From NCBI GenBank assembly GCA_036898135.1, contig CM072522.1:28201763-28265762 (forward strand): a stretch of 64,000 bases of DNA, given 5' to 3'. This document shows, one piece after another, positions 20,005 through 30,063 of this stretch (the stretch's first letter is position 1; each line of letters starts with the position of its first letter). The notes under the pieces were generated by a model that was not told the origin of the DNA, searched no databases, and was given only the letters and a program-made list of their open reading frames with translations. Made by a program: the position numbers and the translations under genes. This DNA comes from Oncomelania hupensis. Lineage: Eukaryota; Mollusca; Gastropoda; Littorinimorpha; Pomatiopsidae.

Positions 20005-22959
20005 TCAGTCAGAGTAGCATTGTCGGAACAGGTGTGTTTTAAGTGCTCGCTTGAAGGCTTGAGTGGTTGGAATAAGTCGAATATGTGCTGGTAAAGTGTT
20101 CCATTGTTTCGGGGCAGAATAAGCAAATGCTCTCGCTCCGTAGGATTTCGTGCGGATTCTAGGGATGCACAGGGTGCGCGAGTCAGCAGAGGAGCGCAGC
20201 TGGCGGGAAGGAGTATAGACCGAGAGCAGTTGAGATAAATATGAGGGACAGGAATCAGAAAAGAAATTGTGACAAAGAACAGATAATTTATAGTCAATTT
20301 TGGCTTGTACTGGGAGCCAGTGTAGTTTATGGAGTAATGGCGTGATATGATCTCGCTTTTTGGCCTTAAGGACTAGTCTTGCAGCAGAGTTTTGAACTTT
20401 CTGTAATTTACTTACAATCTGATTTGGGCTTCCTGACAGAAGAGAATTACAGTAGTCTAGCCTGGAAAGCACAAGAGCGCAGACTAAGGTTTTGGTGGCT
20501 TCAACCGTCAAATAACAACGGATGGAACTGATCTGACGTATAGCGGCGTAGGCTGACCGATAGACTTGAGTAACGTGAGTATCTAGCGACATGTCGTCGG
20601 ACATAAAGTATCCAAGGTTTCTTGCAGATGAGAAGAAAGTAACATCTGAACTTCCAACACGAAAACTATTTGGGAGGGAAGAAGTGTATGATGCTTTCTT
20701 ATTGCTTATCATCAGGGCTTCGGTTTTATCGTCGTTTAGTTTTAATTTATTCTGGGTCATCCATGCCCTTACATCAGAAATGCAATTCTGCACGGTCTGT
20801 ACAGAAGCATCTATCTCAGTTGGTGGACTCGACTTATAGAGCTGAGTGTCATCGGCAAAGGTCTCATTACTGATTCCATGTTTATCGATCAGCGAGAGTA
20901 AAGGCTTCGTATACATTACGAACAAAACTGGGCCAAGGACCGAACCCTGTGGAACTCCAAATACCATGTCTGCTTTGTCGGAAACATAGTCACTAATTAC
21001 AACTGATTGCGTGCGATCGGACAGATAAGAACTGAACCAAGCCAAAACAGAACCAGAAATGCGAAAATGATTTTCAAGTGTTTTGAATAAAACTTCGTGA
21101 TCGACGGTATCAAATGCAGCAGATAGATCCAGTAATGTCAACAACGAGACTTTGCCTCCGTCCAGAGCGAGAAGAATGTCATTTGTAACTTTAAGTAATG
21201 CTGACTCAGTGCTGTGAAATGGGCGATATGCAGACTGATGTGGGCTGAGCAAAAAGTTAGAGTTTAAATGGGCAAACAGTTGACTCAAGACAATCTTTTC
21301 TATGACTTTTGACAAAAATGACAGATTGGATACAGGTCTGTAATTTTTAAGGCTGTTTTTATCAAGACCAGACTTTTTGAGTAAAGGCTTAACTAGAGCA
21401 GTTTTACATGACATAGGTACAGTTGCAGTGGACAAAGATTCATTCACAATGTGTGTTATGGTTGGGAGAAGTGGATCCAGACAATCAAGCAACAGAGGAG
21501 TGGGCATGGGATCAAGGGAACAGGTGGTAGGTTTTGATTTCATAATAACATTTTTGACTTCTTGAACAGTGACAGGCTGAAACACATCAAAACGTGAAGC
21601 ATCACAGACAGCAATGGACTCATCATCAAGTGACAAGAATGTGCCATCACGATCAAGGTCACTGCGGATATCAGCAACCTTCTTAATAAAATAATTACAA
21701 AAAATGTCTGGCAGCTGACATAAAGGATGCATGGTAGGAAGGACACTGTTCCTCTCTTTACCTCTAAGTTGATCACAGACACCAAACAGCTGCCTACTAG
21801 TTACACTGTTTAAGATCTTGTTGCTAAAATAGGCAGACTTGGCGCTATGTACTATCTGTGTCACGCGTCTCTTGGCAACATTATAGATCTGCTTGAATAC
21901 CGTCAGACCACTCTTCAACCACCTCCTCTCAGCCTGATGTCTTTGTCGCTTAGCCTCCCGGAGATCCTCCCTGATACTCGTATACCACGGCTCCAACCGA
22001 TCGACCCTGACCTTGCGGCGGGTGACGGGAGCGTGTCTGTCTAGCACTGCACTCAGTGTGGCGTCCAGCTGTTCCATAGAAGGGCAGAGGTCTGGAGACA
22101 CCTCCACACTGAGGTCGCGCTTAAAGGCCTCTCTGTCCATAGCGCGCATATTACGAACTTTCCTGTAAGCAGGAGGGGCAGGAGGAGCTACAACACTGAG
22201 GTCACAGACCACACAAAAATGGTCAGAGGCAAGCTCCTGAGTGACGGTGGTCGACTGAACAATATCGTCTTTAGGACGGTGCATAACCCAATCAATTATA
22301 TTACCTTTATTATTAGTTGGCTGATTAACAGATTGTGAAAGACTGAACATGTTCAAAAAACTGATCATTTTGACCATACTGGAGAGATGTGGTTCATTAT
22401 AATGAAAGTTTACATCTCCAACAACAACAAACGTGCCAGCCAAGTTATTACAATGATCAAGCATTTCAGGAAATTCTTGGAAAAAAACAACATCTGTAAG
22501 CTTATTTTTCTTGCTGGGATAAGTACGGTACAAACAAAAGAAGTTAATTGATTGCCTAGATGGTACTGAAAGTGTCACTTGAACAACTTCAAAAGAGGAA
22601 TGACTGAAGGAGAAAGTGGACGTGAAACCCAGGTGACTGGTCAGAGTATCTCTGTAAACAACGGCGAGGCCTCCACCAAAATGCAAACGAGGGAAGGACT
22701 TAACAGTAAATCCGGATGGTGCCAGATCAGCACACTTTCCCTCATCACCTTTCACACGAAACCAGGTTTCCTGAATAAACATTATATCTATCTGTCTGTC
22801 TTTGATAAATTCGCACACTGCTGTGCGCTTTTCAGCTGGGCCAAGAGACTGAGCATTGAACGTGGCAATGCGTAAATGTTTATCAGCGTGCAGGGACAGC
22901 GGAGGGCGGCGAGCAATGTGAACAAGGTTGTTGTGGTTTACACCACGTGGAGTAGGCAT
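20005..22959 (-). CDS. CR1/L2-like LINE ORF2: APE-type endonuclease plus reverse transcriptase, intact
   Basis: Open for 984 residues from the ATG at 22959; a longer reading to 23010 has no ATG. The endonuclease comes first: an N-terminal A-T-F-N-A-Q-S-L block, F-I-Q-E-T-W (catalytic Glu), G-D-V-N-F-H and L-A-S-D-H-F (catalytic Asp-His). The RT follows: LKNYRPVSNLSFLSKVIEKI, SAYRPFHSTESALLK, DLSAAFDTVDH (first catalytic Asp), VFGVPQGSVLGPVLF and the FADDTQLY box, then LSRLDYCNSLLSG and the CPSYLSQLL tail. No stop or frameshift, and the main catalytic motifs are in place, so it could be functional if transcribed. It lies in sense with the inferred host gene. The start is my choice; the family leader ORF upstream is in the same frame. 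Confidence 0.9.
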   Translation of the reverse strand: MPTPRGVNHNNLVHIARRPPLSLHADKHLRIATFNAQSLGPAEKRTAVCEFIKDRQIDIMFIQETWFRVKGDEGKCADLAPSGFTVKSFPRLHFGGGLAVVYRDTLTSHLGFTSTFSFSHSSFEVVQVTLSVPSRQSINFFCLYRTYPSKKNKLTDVVFFQEFPEMLDHCNNLAGTFVVVGDVNFHYNEPHLSSMVKMISFLNMFSLSQSVNQPTNNKGNIIDWVMHRPKDDIVQSTTVTQELASDHFCVVCDLSVVAPPAPPAYRKVRNMRAMDREAFKRDLSVEVSPDLCPSMEQLDATLSAVLDRHAPVTRRKVRVDRLEPWYTSIREDLREAKRQRHQAERRWLKSGLTVFKQIYNVAKRRVTQIVHSAKSAYFSNKILNSVTSRQLFGVCDQLRGKERNSVLPTMHPLCQLPDIFCNYFIKKVADIRSDLDRDGTFLSLDDESIAVCDASRFDVFQPVTVQEVKNVIMKSKPTTCSLDPMPTPLLLDCLDPLLPTITHIVNESLSTATVPMSCKTALVKPLLKKSGLDKNSLKNYRPVSNLSFLSKVIEKIVLSQLFAHLNSNFLLSPHQSAYRPFHSTESALLKVTNDILLALDGGKVSLLTLLDLSAAFDTVDHEVLFKTLENHFRISGSVLAWFSSYLSDRTQSVVISDYVSDKADMVFGVPQGSVLGPVLFVMYTKPLLSLIDKHGISNETFADDTQLYKSSPPTEIDASVQTVQNCISDVRAWMTQNKLKLNDDKTEALMISNKKASYTSSLPNSFRVGSSDVTFFSSARNLGYFMSDDMSLDTHVTQVYRSAYAAIRQISSIRCYLTVEATKTLVCALVLSRLDYCNSLLSGSPNQIVSKLQKVQNSAARLVLKAKKRDHITPLLHKLHWLPVQAKIDYKLSVLCHNFFSDSCPSYLSQLLSVYTPSRQLRSSADSRTLCIPRIRTKSYGARAFAYSAPKQWNTLPAHIRLIPTTQAFKRALKTHLFRQCYSD

Positions 22960-23025
22960 ATCACACGGCACCGTCTTGTCAGCAGTCCATGGCCGCGAGT
23001 CACCAAACACGCCGTCTTATTCATC

Positions 23026-23493
23026 CTAATAGGGTGTACACGGTCGATCATTTGTAACAACGAGAATTATGCGTCTCTGCTTTCTTCTACCACCACGCCT
23101 TGTTCGTTTACGTGGCAAGTCACGGCCGATACACAATTCTCTCAAGCGAATCACAAGGTCAGGGGTCAACCGCGCAGCATTCATTGATAAAAGTTGAGCG
23201 CGTGGGTAGTGTAGTACAATTCGCTCACCTGTAGTAGGGTCAAAGTCGTGACCTCGGTGCAACGGCACTTGCAAGGCAGGTGAAAAGGAACATGGCCGAC
23301 ACTGAACACAGTGTATGGAACATAGCTTAGCGAGAACGAAAATCCAAAATACCAACAACCTGATGTATGGAGGAACACAAATCGTAGTCCGACAGAAACA
23401 CCAATCCTTAGGATACATCCCTGACACGATGACGACACAAAACACTTGGATAAAACGGGTAAAACTACAATAAAACGTCAGGAGACAGAACAC
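23026..23493 (-). CDS. LINE leader ORF (basic C-terminus) upstream of ORF2
   Basis: Minus-strand ORF of up to 155 codons; its second half (from about 23260) looks coding: H-R-G-H-D-F-D-P-T-T-G-E-R, R-L-T-P-D-L-V-I-R-L-R-E-L and a strongly basic P-R-K-R-T-R-R-G-G-R-R-K-Q-R-R. A basic region of this kind often precedes the endonuclease in CR1-like elements. It ends at TAG; three codons later comes TAA, and the same frame then continues into ORF2. It may be a separate short ORF1-like leader, or part of one longer ORF closed by two stop codons. The N-terminal half is of doubtful coding nature. Confidence 0.5.
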   Translation of the reverse strand: MFCLLTFYCSFTRFIQVFCVVIVSGMYPKDWCFCRTTICVPPYIRLLVFWIFVLAKLCSIHCVQCRPCSFSPALQVPLHRGHDFDPTTGERIVLHYPRAQLLSMNAARLTPDLVIRLRELCIGRDLPRKRTRRGGRRKQRRIILVVTNDRPCTPY

Positions 23494-23509
23494 TCGACCT
23501 GTGAGGCGT

Positions 23510-24197
23510 GTGACCGTGACCTCCTGCTCACTGGTGAACTGGACTCCCTGATGATGCCCCTCTTCAGCATTTCATCGATGTCTTCCTTCAAGGATTCACG
23601 GGCCTTGAAAGGGATCGGGAAGGGTTTGGATCGAACGGGAATATTTGAAGTGAGGTGGACTTCATGTTCGACCAAAGTCGTAGAGCCTGGGACATCGCTG
23701 AAGCTATGAGGAAACTCGCCCATAAGGTCCTTGAGCTCAATCTTTTGACCTTCCGTCAAACCTGGTCCTAGCTTTACATCATCGATGCATTCTTTGCTGT
23801 GGAAGTCTCCCAGTTCCAACAGTTCCTCGCTGTCAAAGCCGTCGTCGATCTCAGCTGCTGTTGCTGCGTGTACAGTCTCTGATGGCCTTTCCACGTACAG
23901 CTTAAGGAGGTTGGCGTGGTATATCTTAGAATGCTGGCCGACTTTCACCTTGTAGTCGTTGATCCCCACCACGGTCTCCACTTCGTACGGGCCTTTCCAC
24001 TGCATCAGCAACTTATTGTGGTCGGTAGGTAGCAGTACCAGTACTTTGTTGCCAGGTTTGAACTTCCTGTTCACAGCCCTACGATCATAGTAGTGCTTTC
24101 CACAGTCCTGGGACTTCTTCAGGTTTTCTCTGGCTATCTCGAGAGTCTGCTCCAGCTTCTCCCTTAGCTCAAACACGTACTGGTAGCTGTTCTTCAC
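23510..24197 (-). pseudogene. Gypsy element 1 integrase C-terminus and RT start
   Basis: From the 5' side: a coiled stretch, YYDRRAVNRKFKPGNKVLVL and LMQWKGPYEVE (the integrase C-terminal fold), K-I-Y-H-A-N-L-L-K-L, a long acidic spacer, then EHEVHLTSNIPVRSKPFPIPF and EMLKRGIIRES, the RT entry segment. The reading is cut at about 23510 by the nested LINE; the RT continues at 19477 and below. No separate protease-RT junction is seen because integrase comes first in this element type. Confidence 0.85.
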
Positions 24198-25337
24198 CTA
24201 TGGGATGTTTACTTCTTTCGTCCACAGTTCTCTCAGGATGTGCATCGGCACTCTGATGGTTCTTCCGTACAACAGCTCGAACGGCGAAAAGCCGGTGGAC
24301 TCCTGCGGTACTTCTCTGTAGGCGAAAAGTAAGGCGTTGATGTAGCGATGCCATTGTCTGGGCTGCTCGTGGTAGAGTGTCGTAGTCAAATGCCGGATGC
24401 TCAGCAGTCTGTTGACCTCCTTCATGCAGTCAGATACGAACTGCGTCCCTAGGTCTGTAAGAATTTCTTCATGTACTCCAAATCTGCTGAACATGTCCAC
24501 CAGCGCCTTTGCAACAGTCTCAGTGTCAATCTTCTCCAGTGGCACTGCTTCTGGGTACCGAGTCGCATAGTCCACTAAGGTCAGTACCCACCGGTGACCT
24601 TCTTCACTCGAAGGTTTTATTTCGCCAATTAGGTCTAAGTCCACCCTCTTGAAAGGTCGGTCGATCAAAGGCATCCTCTGCATAGGCACTTTCGGGACCC
24701 TTCCTCGAGGTATGTTTTTTTGGCAAATGTCACATGACCGGCAGAAACGGCTGACGTCCGCATGAAGTCCTGGCCAGTAGAACACCGCCTGGATTCTGTC
24801 CGACGTTTTCTTGATGCCCAGATGACCTCCCATGATTGAGTAATGTGCTACTTCCATCACTTGGCACCTTATGGGTAACGGTACCAAGACTTGACGTAGT
24901 GGTTTACCTCCGTTGACCCTCGGGTGCTGGAAGATTCTGTACAGGATCTTGACCTTCACCTCGAAATAGACCGTGCCACTGCACTTGGTCACGTGGTCTT
25001 GGCGGTTCCTGTACTTGTTTAAAGTGCTATCAGCTTCCTGGAGCTGGATCAGCTTATCTCTGTCCACGATGGCAGCTTTAGAGCTGTCGGCGACCTTCAG
25101 TGGCGTAGACGTCTTGTCTCTCTTGGCCTGGGCCCTGGTAGTAACGGCACCGACGATCTCTGGTCGGCAGGGCTGAGCCGGAGTAGCCACATTGTCCCGC
25201 AGCAGTTCTGCAAGGTCTCCATCGGGAAACGGCAATGGATCCTCCTCCACAACTTCGCGGCGTTGGCTTGAGGCAGGACTCCATTCTGGATCGGGGTCGT
25301 CGGGTCGTCTCGCGCCGTCGATATTCCCGATCATCAA
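24198..25337 (-). pseudogene. Gypsy element 1 integrase with internal deletion of the catalytic Glu
   Basis: The zinc-binding part is seen as VAHYSIMGGHLGIKK and C-R-S-C-D-I-C-Q-K (about 24850-24720), and the core as D-L-D-L-I-G-E-I (first Asp) and I-L-T-D-L-G-T-Q-F (second Asp). The next segment, which in element 4 carries NGLVEKINATL with the catalytic Glu, is missing: the reading jumps in frame from HLTTTLYH to EQPRQWHRY (near 24370), a loss of about 25 codons. Integrase joins the cDNA to the host genome; this copy could not. N-terminal to it the ORF has a non-conserved spacer, and another frame (25728-25360) holds the protease. Confidence 0.9.
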
Positions 25338-25359
25338 ATCGTATAGCGGCTTCTTCAGG

Positions 25360-25735
25360 GATAACCGTTTCTACTTCGCCTATGTAGAAAGGAGTGCTGA
25401 CTTGAATCTTCACAACTGGCGTTCTCACACATTTGCTGTCGGCCATAAGTGTCCATTTAGAATCGCCAGTGAACTGTTCTTTAGCGATGAGATCTTCTCT
25501 GACGATGACTCCACTGCAAACAGAGTCTCTTAGGACAGTCACTTCGTGATTTCCGACGCGTCTCTTGGAAATAGGCATGTTCTGGACGATCACAGTTGCG
25601 CTGGCGACGACGGGGATGGATTTCCCGTTGGCAAGGAGAAGTTGGCCATCAGTCATGCACTCTTGCACGTCCGCATGAGTATCTGTGCGCTCGGTCTCAC
25701 TCGGAAGAATGACACTCCCGCCGCACACTTGATGG
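25360..25735 (-). pseudogene. Gypsy element 1 aspartic protease with altered active site
   Basis: Reads from C-G-G-S-V-I-L-P through a D-G-Q-L-L-L-A-N-G-K-S stretch to V-L-R-D-S-V-C-S and V-I-V-R-E-D-L. The equivalent of element 4 is L-R-D-S-G-C-S, so the conserved Gly of the D-S/T-G active site is Val here. The reading then shifts frame into the integrase ORF (25337-24198). Confidence 0.8.
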
Positions 25736-25822
25736 TCAGATCTACTGGTTTGCCGTTGATTGGAGAACCGCCTCTGCCGGTTGCCCGCCGCTGAATTGTC
25801 CGTACTGCTCCGCTGTCCGCTA

Positions 25823-26877
25823 CTAATATTTTGAACAGTTAGCAGCTCTGCGGTCCGTAGCGTTGCAGGTGAAACATCCTCTTGAATGCCCTTCCCTGGG
25901 AGGTGGCGTGGAGTCCGCCTGTTTCAGGCTCGTCTGACTTCCCTGGATCTGGTTCCCATGGTTTCCAGTCTTCTGAAAATGTTTCGTCGCCTGGGGTGGC
26001 CCCAGGGTCTTCCCGTGAGCAATGGGATATCTTTCAGCAGCCTCAGTCACATCTTTAAGCGTCTGCAGATATTGTAGTTCTAAGTGGGTCACCAGGTCCT
26101 TGTGACAGGCATTGAGAAATTGTTGCTTCACGATCAGGTCATGGAGACTGTCGTAAGGCTTCCTTTTGGCTGATAATTCCACCCACTTGTGTAGATATGA
26201 CGACAGGCGCTCCACAAACTGCTTTGGCGTTTCGTTTGACAAAGGCCGGCATTCACGGAAGCGTTTACGGTAGCCCTTCTCTGTAAAGTTTTAGCACTGC
26301 AATAGGGGCTCTTTCAAGACATCGTAGTTTTTTGCGTCATCATTGACAGTCTGGTATAAACTTCCAGTGCTTGCCCCGTCAGAAGTGCACTGAGTCGAAT
26401 CGCCCAGTCTTGAGGTTGCCAGTTAGAGCTTTCAGCGAACCTTTCGAATCTCGCCAGATAACTGTCAATTTGGTCTTTCCCGTCGACGAAAGCTGGCAAA
26501 TTCGGAGCCGTATGGTCGTTGGTGAATTGTGGCGCATGCTGATTGTTTCGGATACGCGCCAGCGCTAGCTGGTGCTGACGCTCAGCTTCTCTTTCTTGCC
26601 GCTGCTCTTCTCTTTCTTCACGCCGTCGCTGTTATTCAAGTTCTAGACGCTTCCTTTCCAAGTCTATTTCTTCTCGGCGACGCTGTTCTTCTAATTCTCT
26701 CTCTTCACGGCGACGCTGCTCTTCTAATTCTCTTTCTTCACGCCGACGTTGTTCTTCTCTTTCTTGACGCTGCAGTTAAATTTCTCTATCTTGTATTCTC
26801 TCCTGAGACTTGACGTACTCTGTCAGCTGCTTGCCTTTTAGATTCATTTCAATTCCTTTCTGCCAGAAATCAGCCAT
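25823..26877 (-). pseudogene. Gypsy element 1 gag, broken, zinc knuckle His lost
   Basis: Starts at the ATG at 26877 (MADFWQKGIEMNLKGKQL), followed by a TAA and a long Glu/Arg-rich coiled coil made of repeated EEQRRREERE-like units (about 26780-26580). Then come the capsid-like Y-L-A-R-F-E-R-F-A-E segment (26499-26314) and, after a shift, F-V-E-R-L-S-S-Y-L-H-K-W and a nucleocapsid with C-F-T-C-N-A-T-D-R-R-A-A-N-C (about 25870). Element 4 has His at the first of the two Arg positions, so the CCHC knuckle is CCRC here. Confidence 0.85.
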
Positions 26878-27365
26878 CTTTATGCTTTTCTGGAAAGTTC
26901 TTGACTGTTCTGTACCTTTCTAGAATGTTCTAGAACAGCACACTTTCTGCAGTAGCGCTGATGCTTGTCACTTGTCGCCTTCGCTGACGCAGGTCCCGCT
27001 GTCCTCGTCGTATGCGGCGCTGCACCACGCTGATGTTGATGTATACGCTCCTGTGCTCAAGTAGACGCGACGTCCGCTCGTCGCTCTCTCTAATACTGGC
27101 GATGTAGCTCCGAGACTGTCCCTCGACGTAGTCTTGCGGCAGCCACGTAGTCCCGGTCTGTTGTTCGCTCACAAAGCAACCCTTCGGCGACTACATGCCC
27201 TTGCAGTCAACCCGAATCTTTTGGGGATGTAGTCCCAGTATGTTGGCCCCTCCCGACGCAACTCGTTGGCGACTATCCTCGATGACTGCCTCTCATAACG
27301 TTGACTCGCTTGTTGTAACAGTTGAACCCTTGGCTATGGCGTAAATATCGGCTTGGCCCCCAAAA
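26878..27365 (-). other. Leader of Gypsy element 1 with primer-binding site
   Basis: 488 bp between the 5' LTR and the gag ATG. Directly after the LTR, in element direction, comes TTTTGGGGGCCAAGCCG, which fits a primer-binding site (TGG plus complement of a tRNA 3' end); I cannot name the tRNA. An 80-codon open frame (27172-26930) is present but has no recognisable domain. Confidence 0.6.
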
Positions 27366-27973
27366 TGTTACACTCGTTCGATGTTGGTGTTTTTCTATCA
27401 GTATTTGATTCAGCCCCAATGCTTGAAATCCTGATAAGGTGTAACTCTGATTCGTTTATCCCAGCAGCCTGCTCACTCAGCAACAAGTCAGTCTTCGTAT
27501 GTAGTTTTCCAAATTTATTCAGCGTACATCAACAACTGTATACACTCGCTTTTTCCACTCTCAACTTTTCACTTTCAACACACTATCAACAACTCTTTTG
27601 AAACAGTGCGGCACTTATATAGTCTCTTGATACTCTAGAACAATTTAGAACACGGCAGAATGACGCACTACAACCAATCAAATGAAACTTCGTCATCACT
27701 GACTTACATCCTACAACATTCTTTCTGTCCAAGAATGTTCTCAAATATCGCGAAACTTCGATCGATAGTAAATTAATTAATAAGCAGATCTAGAGAATTC
27801 TCCAATAATATCCACCAACTAAAATTACCAACGTTATACAAAGCTTCTTCTAACAACAACGCAAACTCAAATCAAAGGTAAATACACTCTATTATTGAAT
27901 ACTTTGCAAAGCGAGACGATTAGATCTATCGTGCGCGTTTCAGAAATACTATTCTTCGCGTTTCAACGTAACA
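27366..27973 (-). repeat. 5' LTR of Gypsy element 1
   Basis: 608 bp, same ends and motifs as the 18149-18748 LTR: TATATAAG box and AATAAA in element direction. It is followed on the plus strand by the CCGAG duplication and then by the tail of LINE copy C. Confidence 0.95.
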
Positions 27974-27978
27974 CCGAG

Positions 27979-28000
27979 TTATGGGATAGGATAGGATAGA
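27979..28000 (+). repeat. (GGATA)n tail of RTE-like LINE copy C
   Basis: GGGATAGGATAGGATAG, the LINE end separated from its body (up to 18143) by Gypsy element 1. Copy A ends in the same repeat at 2511-2526. Confidence 0.88.
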
Positions 28001-28932
28001 GCGTATGCAAACTCTTTAGTTACCTTAGGTCGCAATCCTGCGTATTCTTCTATTAGTTTCCCGTTCATTTCATCTTTCATCAAACCTAATGTCTTTTGGT
28101 TTGTTTTGCTGTACAAAGGGTGACTCTCAGGATAATCACTAGTATCGCAATGTTGTAGTTCTGATTCTAGTTTATAAATGTCTTCAGTAAGGATGTCTAG
28201 TATAAACAAATATGTGTCTTTGTATAAAACTCTGGCCTCCAGGTATTTAGGTTTAAAGTAATCGTAGTAAAATTCGAACAGTAATAATTTAGAAAGGTTA
28301 AGAATAGTCATCCCCATAAACACTGGTTTGTCTAGATTAACTTGCGTGGTTTTCATGGTAACGGCATACAGAGAGTCATGAAACTCTTTGTAACCAAGGT
28401 ATTTAGGTTTAGATGTTAATTTAATTGCTTGATTAGGTGATGTAATTAGCCCAACGTCTTTTCGCTTGTATGGGTTCTCCATTGTTTTACCAAACAAGCT
28501 GTTATTCAGCAGCTTAAAGAAATCTTTTTCAAACGTTGATTGTGCTTGTTTTCTTAGCTCTGTGTTTTTATTGATGAACCCAGCCAAGACCTTAATTTGT
28601 TTAAAGTATAAAACCTTATGAATCGCTGTGCACTTCATGCCATGTCTGACGTAGAACTGCAGGTTTCTGTAGTGACAGACGTAACTAGATTTATTAATGA
28701 GGATGGGAATAAGTTTAAGTTGCTTGTCTGTACCAAGCATTCTTTCCTGTGCTAATGGGTAGTCATTGTGTAGGTCGTGTAATCCTTTGGGGTACTCTAG
28801 GTCATTTTCGACAATAAACCTTATAGTATGAGCTTTAGGGTGATTTTAAACACTGTTTAACCATGTTAAGTTTGCAGGGTTTGGATTAACAAGTAATTTA
28901 AAACCTGAAACTTGTAAAAGCTCATTCATTGT
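28001..28932 (-). pseudogene. Maverick/Polinton-type protein-primed DNA polymerase B, C-terminal fragment
   Basis: The minus-strand ORF 28740-27979 extends upstream with frameshifts to about 28932. It reads FIVENDLEYPKGLHDLHNDY (about 28810-28750), H-Y-R-N-L-Q-F-Y-V-R-H-G-M, A-G-F-I-N-K-N-T-E-L-R-K-Q-A, L-L-N-N-S-L-F-G-K-T-M-E-N and K-P-V-F-M-G-M-T-I-L-N-L-S-K. These are family blocks of the palm and thumb of protein-primed B-type polymerases of Maverick elements, which copy the element's own DNA. The catalytic YGDTDS block appears as L-Y-K-D-T-Y, so it is changed. No integrase, ATPase or capsid gene is adjacent; the copy is cut by LINE copy C at its 3' end. Confidence 0.85.
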
Positions 28933-29120
28933 TGTAACGAAAGGGGTTTATATCAAGAATTGGGTGTCTGCATGCGTGTATAATCTGCGTGTCCTCCCGT
29001 CTCACAAAATCTCAAACTCTCAAGAATAACATCTGTTGTCGCACCCCCTCTATTACTAGAAAATAAATTAAAACAAATTTACTAAAGAAATACAATCAAT
29101 TCCACTAAGTACAATCGATC
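28933..29120. other. No feature recognised
   Basis: Short AT-rich stretch between the polymerase fragment and the microsatellite cluster. Confidence 0.4.
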
Positions 29121-29251
<131 letters not shown>

Positions 29252-29529
29252 ATTTTTATAGATATAAATACAATCTCTTCTGTACTCGCGTTCTTGTAGG
29301 ATTAATCCGTGAATTACACACACTCACAATAACACATAAAGAATCCCGGTCACCGTCCACAGAGAGAATTAATGAAACGATTCTCACTGAGAAATGTTTG
29401 ATTATTTGTCCATGTATATCCTCTGTCTCTGTCTATGCACTTTCTTTCATTCCCCTCGTTTTCTCCTTGTCCTTATTTTTTTCTCTTCTCTCTCTCTTCT
29501 CCAATCACTTCTCCATCTTCAACACTTCT

Positions 29530-29712
29530 CTTGCTGCTGCTGCAGTTGCTGCTGCGACTGCTTTTGCTGTGGTTGCTGCTGCTGCTGCTATCGCTGCTGC
29601 GGTTGCTGCTGCTGCTGCTGCTGTTATCGCTGCTGCTGCTGTCACTGTGGCTGTTGCTGATGTTGCTGCTATTGCTGTCGCTGCTGTTGCTGTGGCTGCT
29701 GATGTTGCCACC
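29530..29712. repeat. CTG/GCT-rich trinucleotide tract
   Basis: About 180 bp of imperfect GCT units (with GTT, CGC and TAT variants). It opens long but meaningless Leu/Cys/Ala frames on plus and Ser/Asn/Ala frames on minus. Confidence 0.95.
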
Positions 29713-29749
29713 ACTTCTCATCTACTCCTTTGTCCTCTTCTTTGGCTTC

Positions 29750-30016
29750 TGCTCCGGCTTCTTCTTTCTGCTTCCTCCTTTCTTCCTTCTTCTGCTACTT
29801 CTTCCTCTTCTTCTTCTGCTTCCTCTTCTTCTTCTTCTGCTTCCTCTTGTTCTTCTCTTCTGCTCCTCTCTTCTTCTCTTCTGCTTCTCTCTCTTCTTTT
29901 TCTTCTTCTTCTCCTTCTTCTGCTCTCCCTTCTTTCTTCTTCTTCTTCTTTTTTTTCTTCTTCCTCTTCTTGACGCTTCATCTTCTTCTTGACTCTCTTC
30001 TTCTTCTTCTTCTTCT

Positions 30017-30063
<47 letters not shown>

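Larger units (their letters stand above)
19478..23507 (-). mobile_element. CR1/L2-like LINE inserted in the RT gene of Gypsy element 1
   Basis: The nearly complete element runs from about 23507 (5') to a TAA-repeat tail at 19478-19495, which is followed by ATTTATATAGCGCAG, the same tail motif as the LINE at 4406. The Gypsy sequence on both sides matches the unbroken RT of element 4 (about 51720-51770), which defines the insertion point. The 3' UTR (19500-20004) has an internal tandem duplication. This is the youngest layer of a three-deep nest and the best preserved LINE here. Confidence 0.93.
18149..27973 (-). mobile_element. Gypsy element 1 (Gmr1-type order), two LTRs, CCGAG duplication, with a nested LINE
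   Basis: Two LTRs of 600 and 608 bp start TGTTACACTCG and end AACGTAACA. CCGAG occurs immediately outside both (18144-18148 and 27974-27978). A polypurine tract (read on plus as C10-CTCCC after 18750) lies next to the 3' LTR. On the minus strand the order is gag, protease, integrase, RT; RNase H is absent. Integrase before RT is the Gmr1-type order. The RT is split by the LINE 19478-23507. Without that LINE the element is about 5.8 kb, shortened by deletions. Confidence 0.95.

Noticed and set aside
19478..23507. A target-site duplication for the CR1-like LINE
   Set aside because: Compared both flanks with the uninterrupted element 4; only weak, unaligned similarity, and CR1-like elements often make none.
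23446..23709. Plus-strand ORF spanning the LINE-Gypsy junction as a fusion gene
   Set aside because: Antisense to both elements; its frame is set by the reverse strands.
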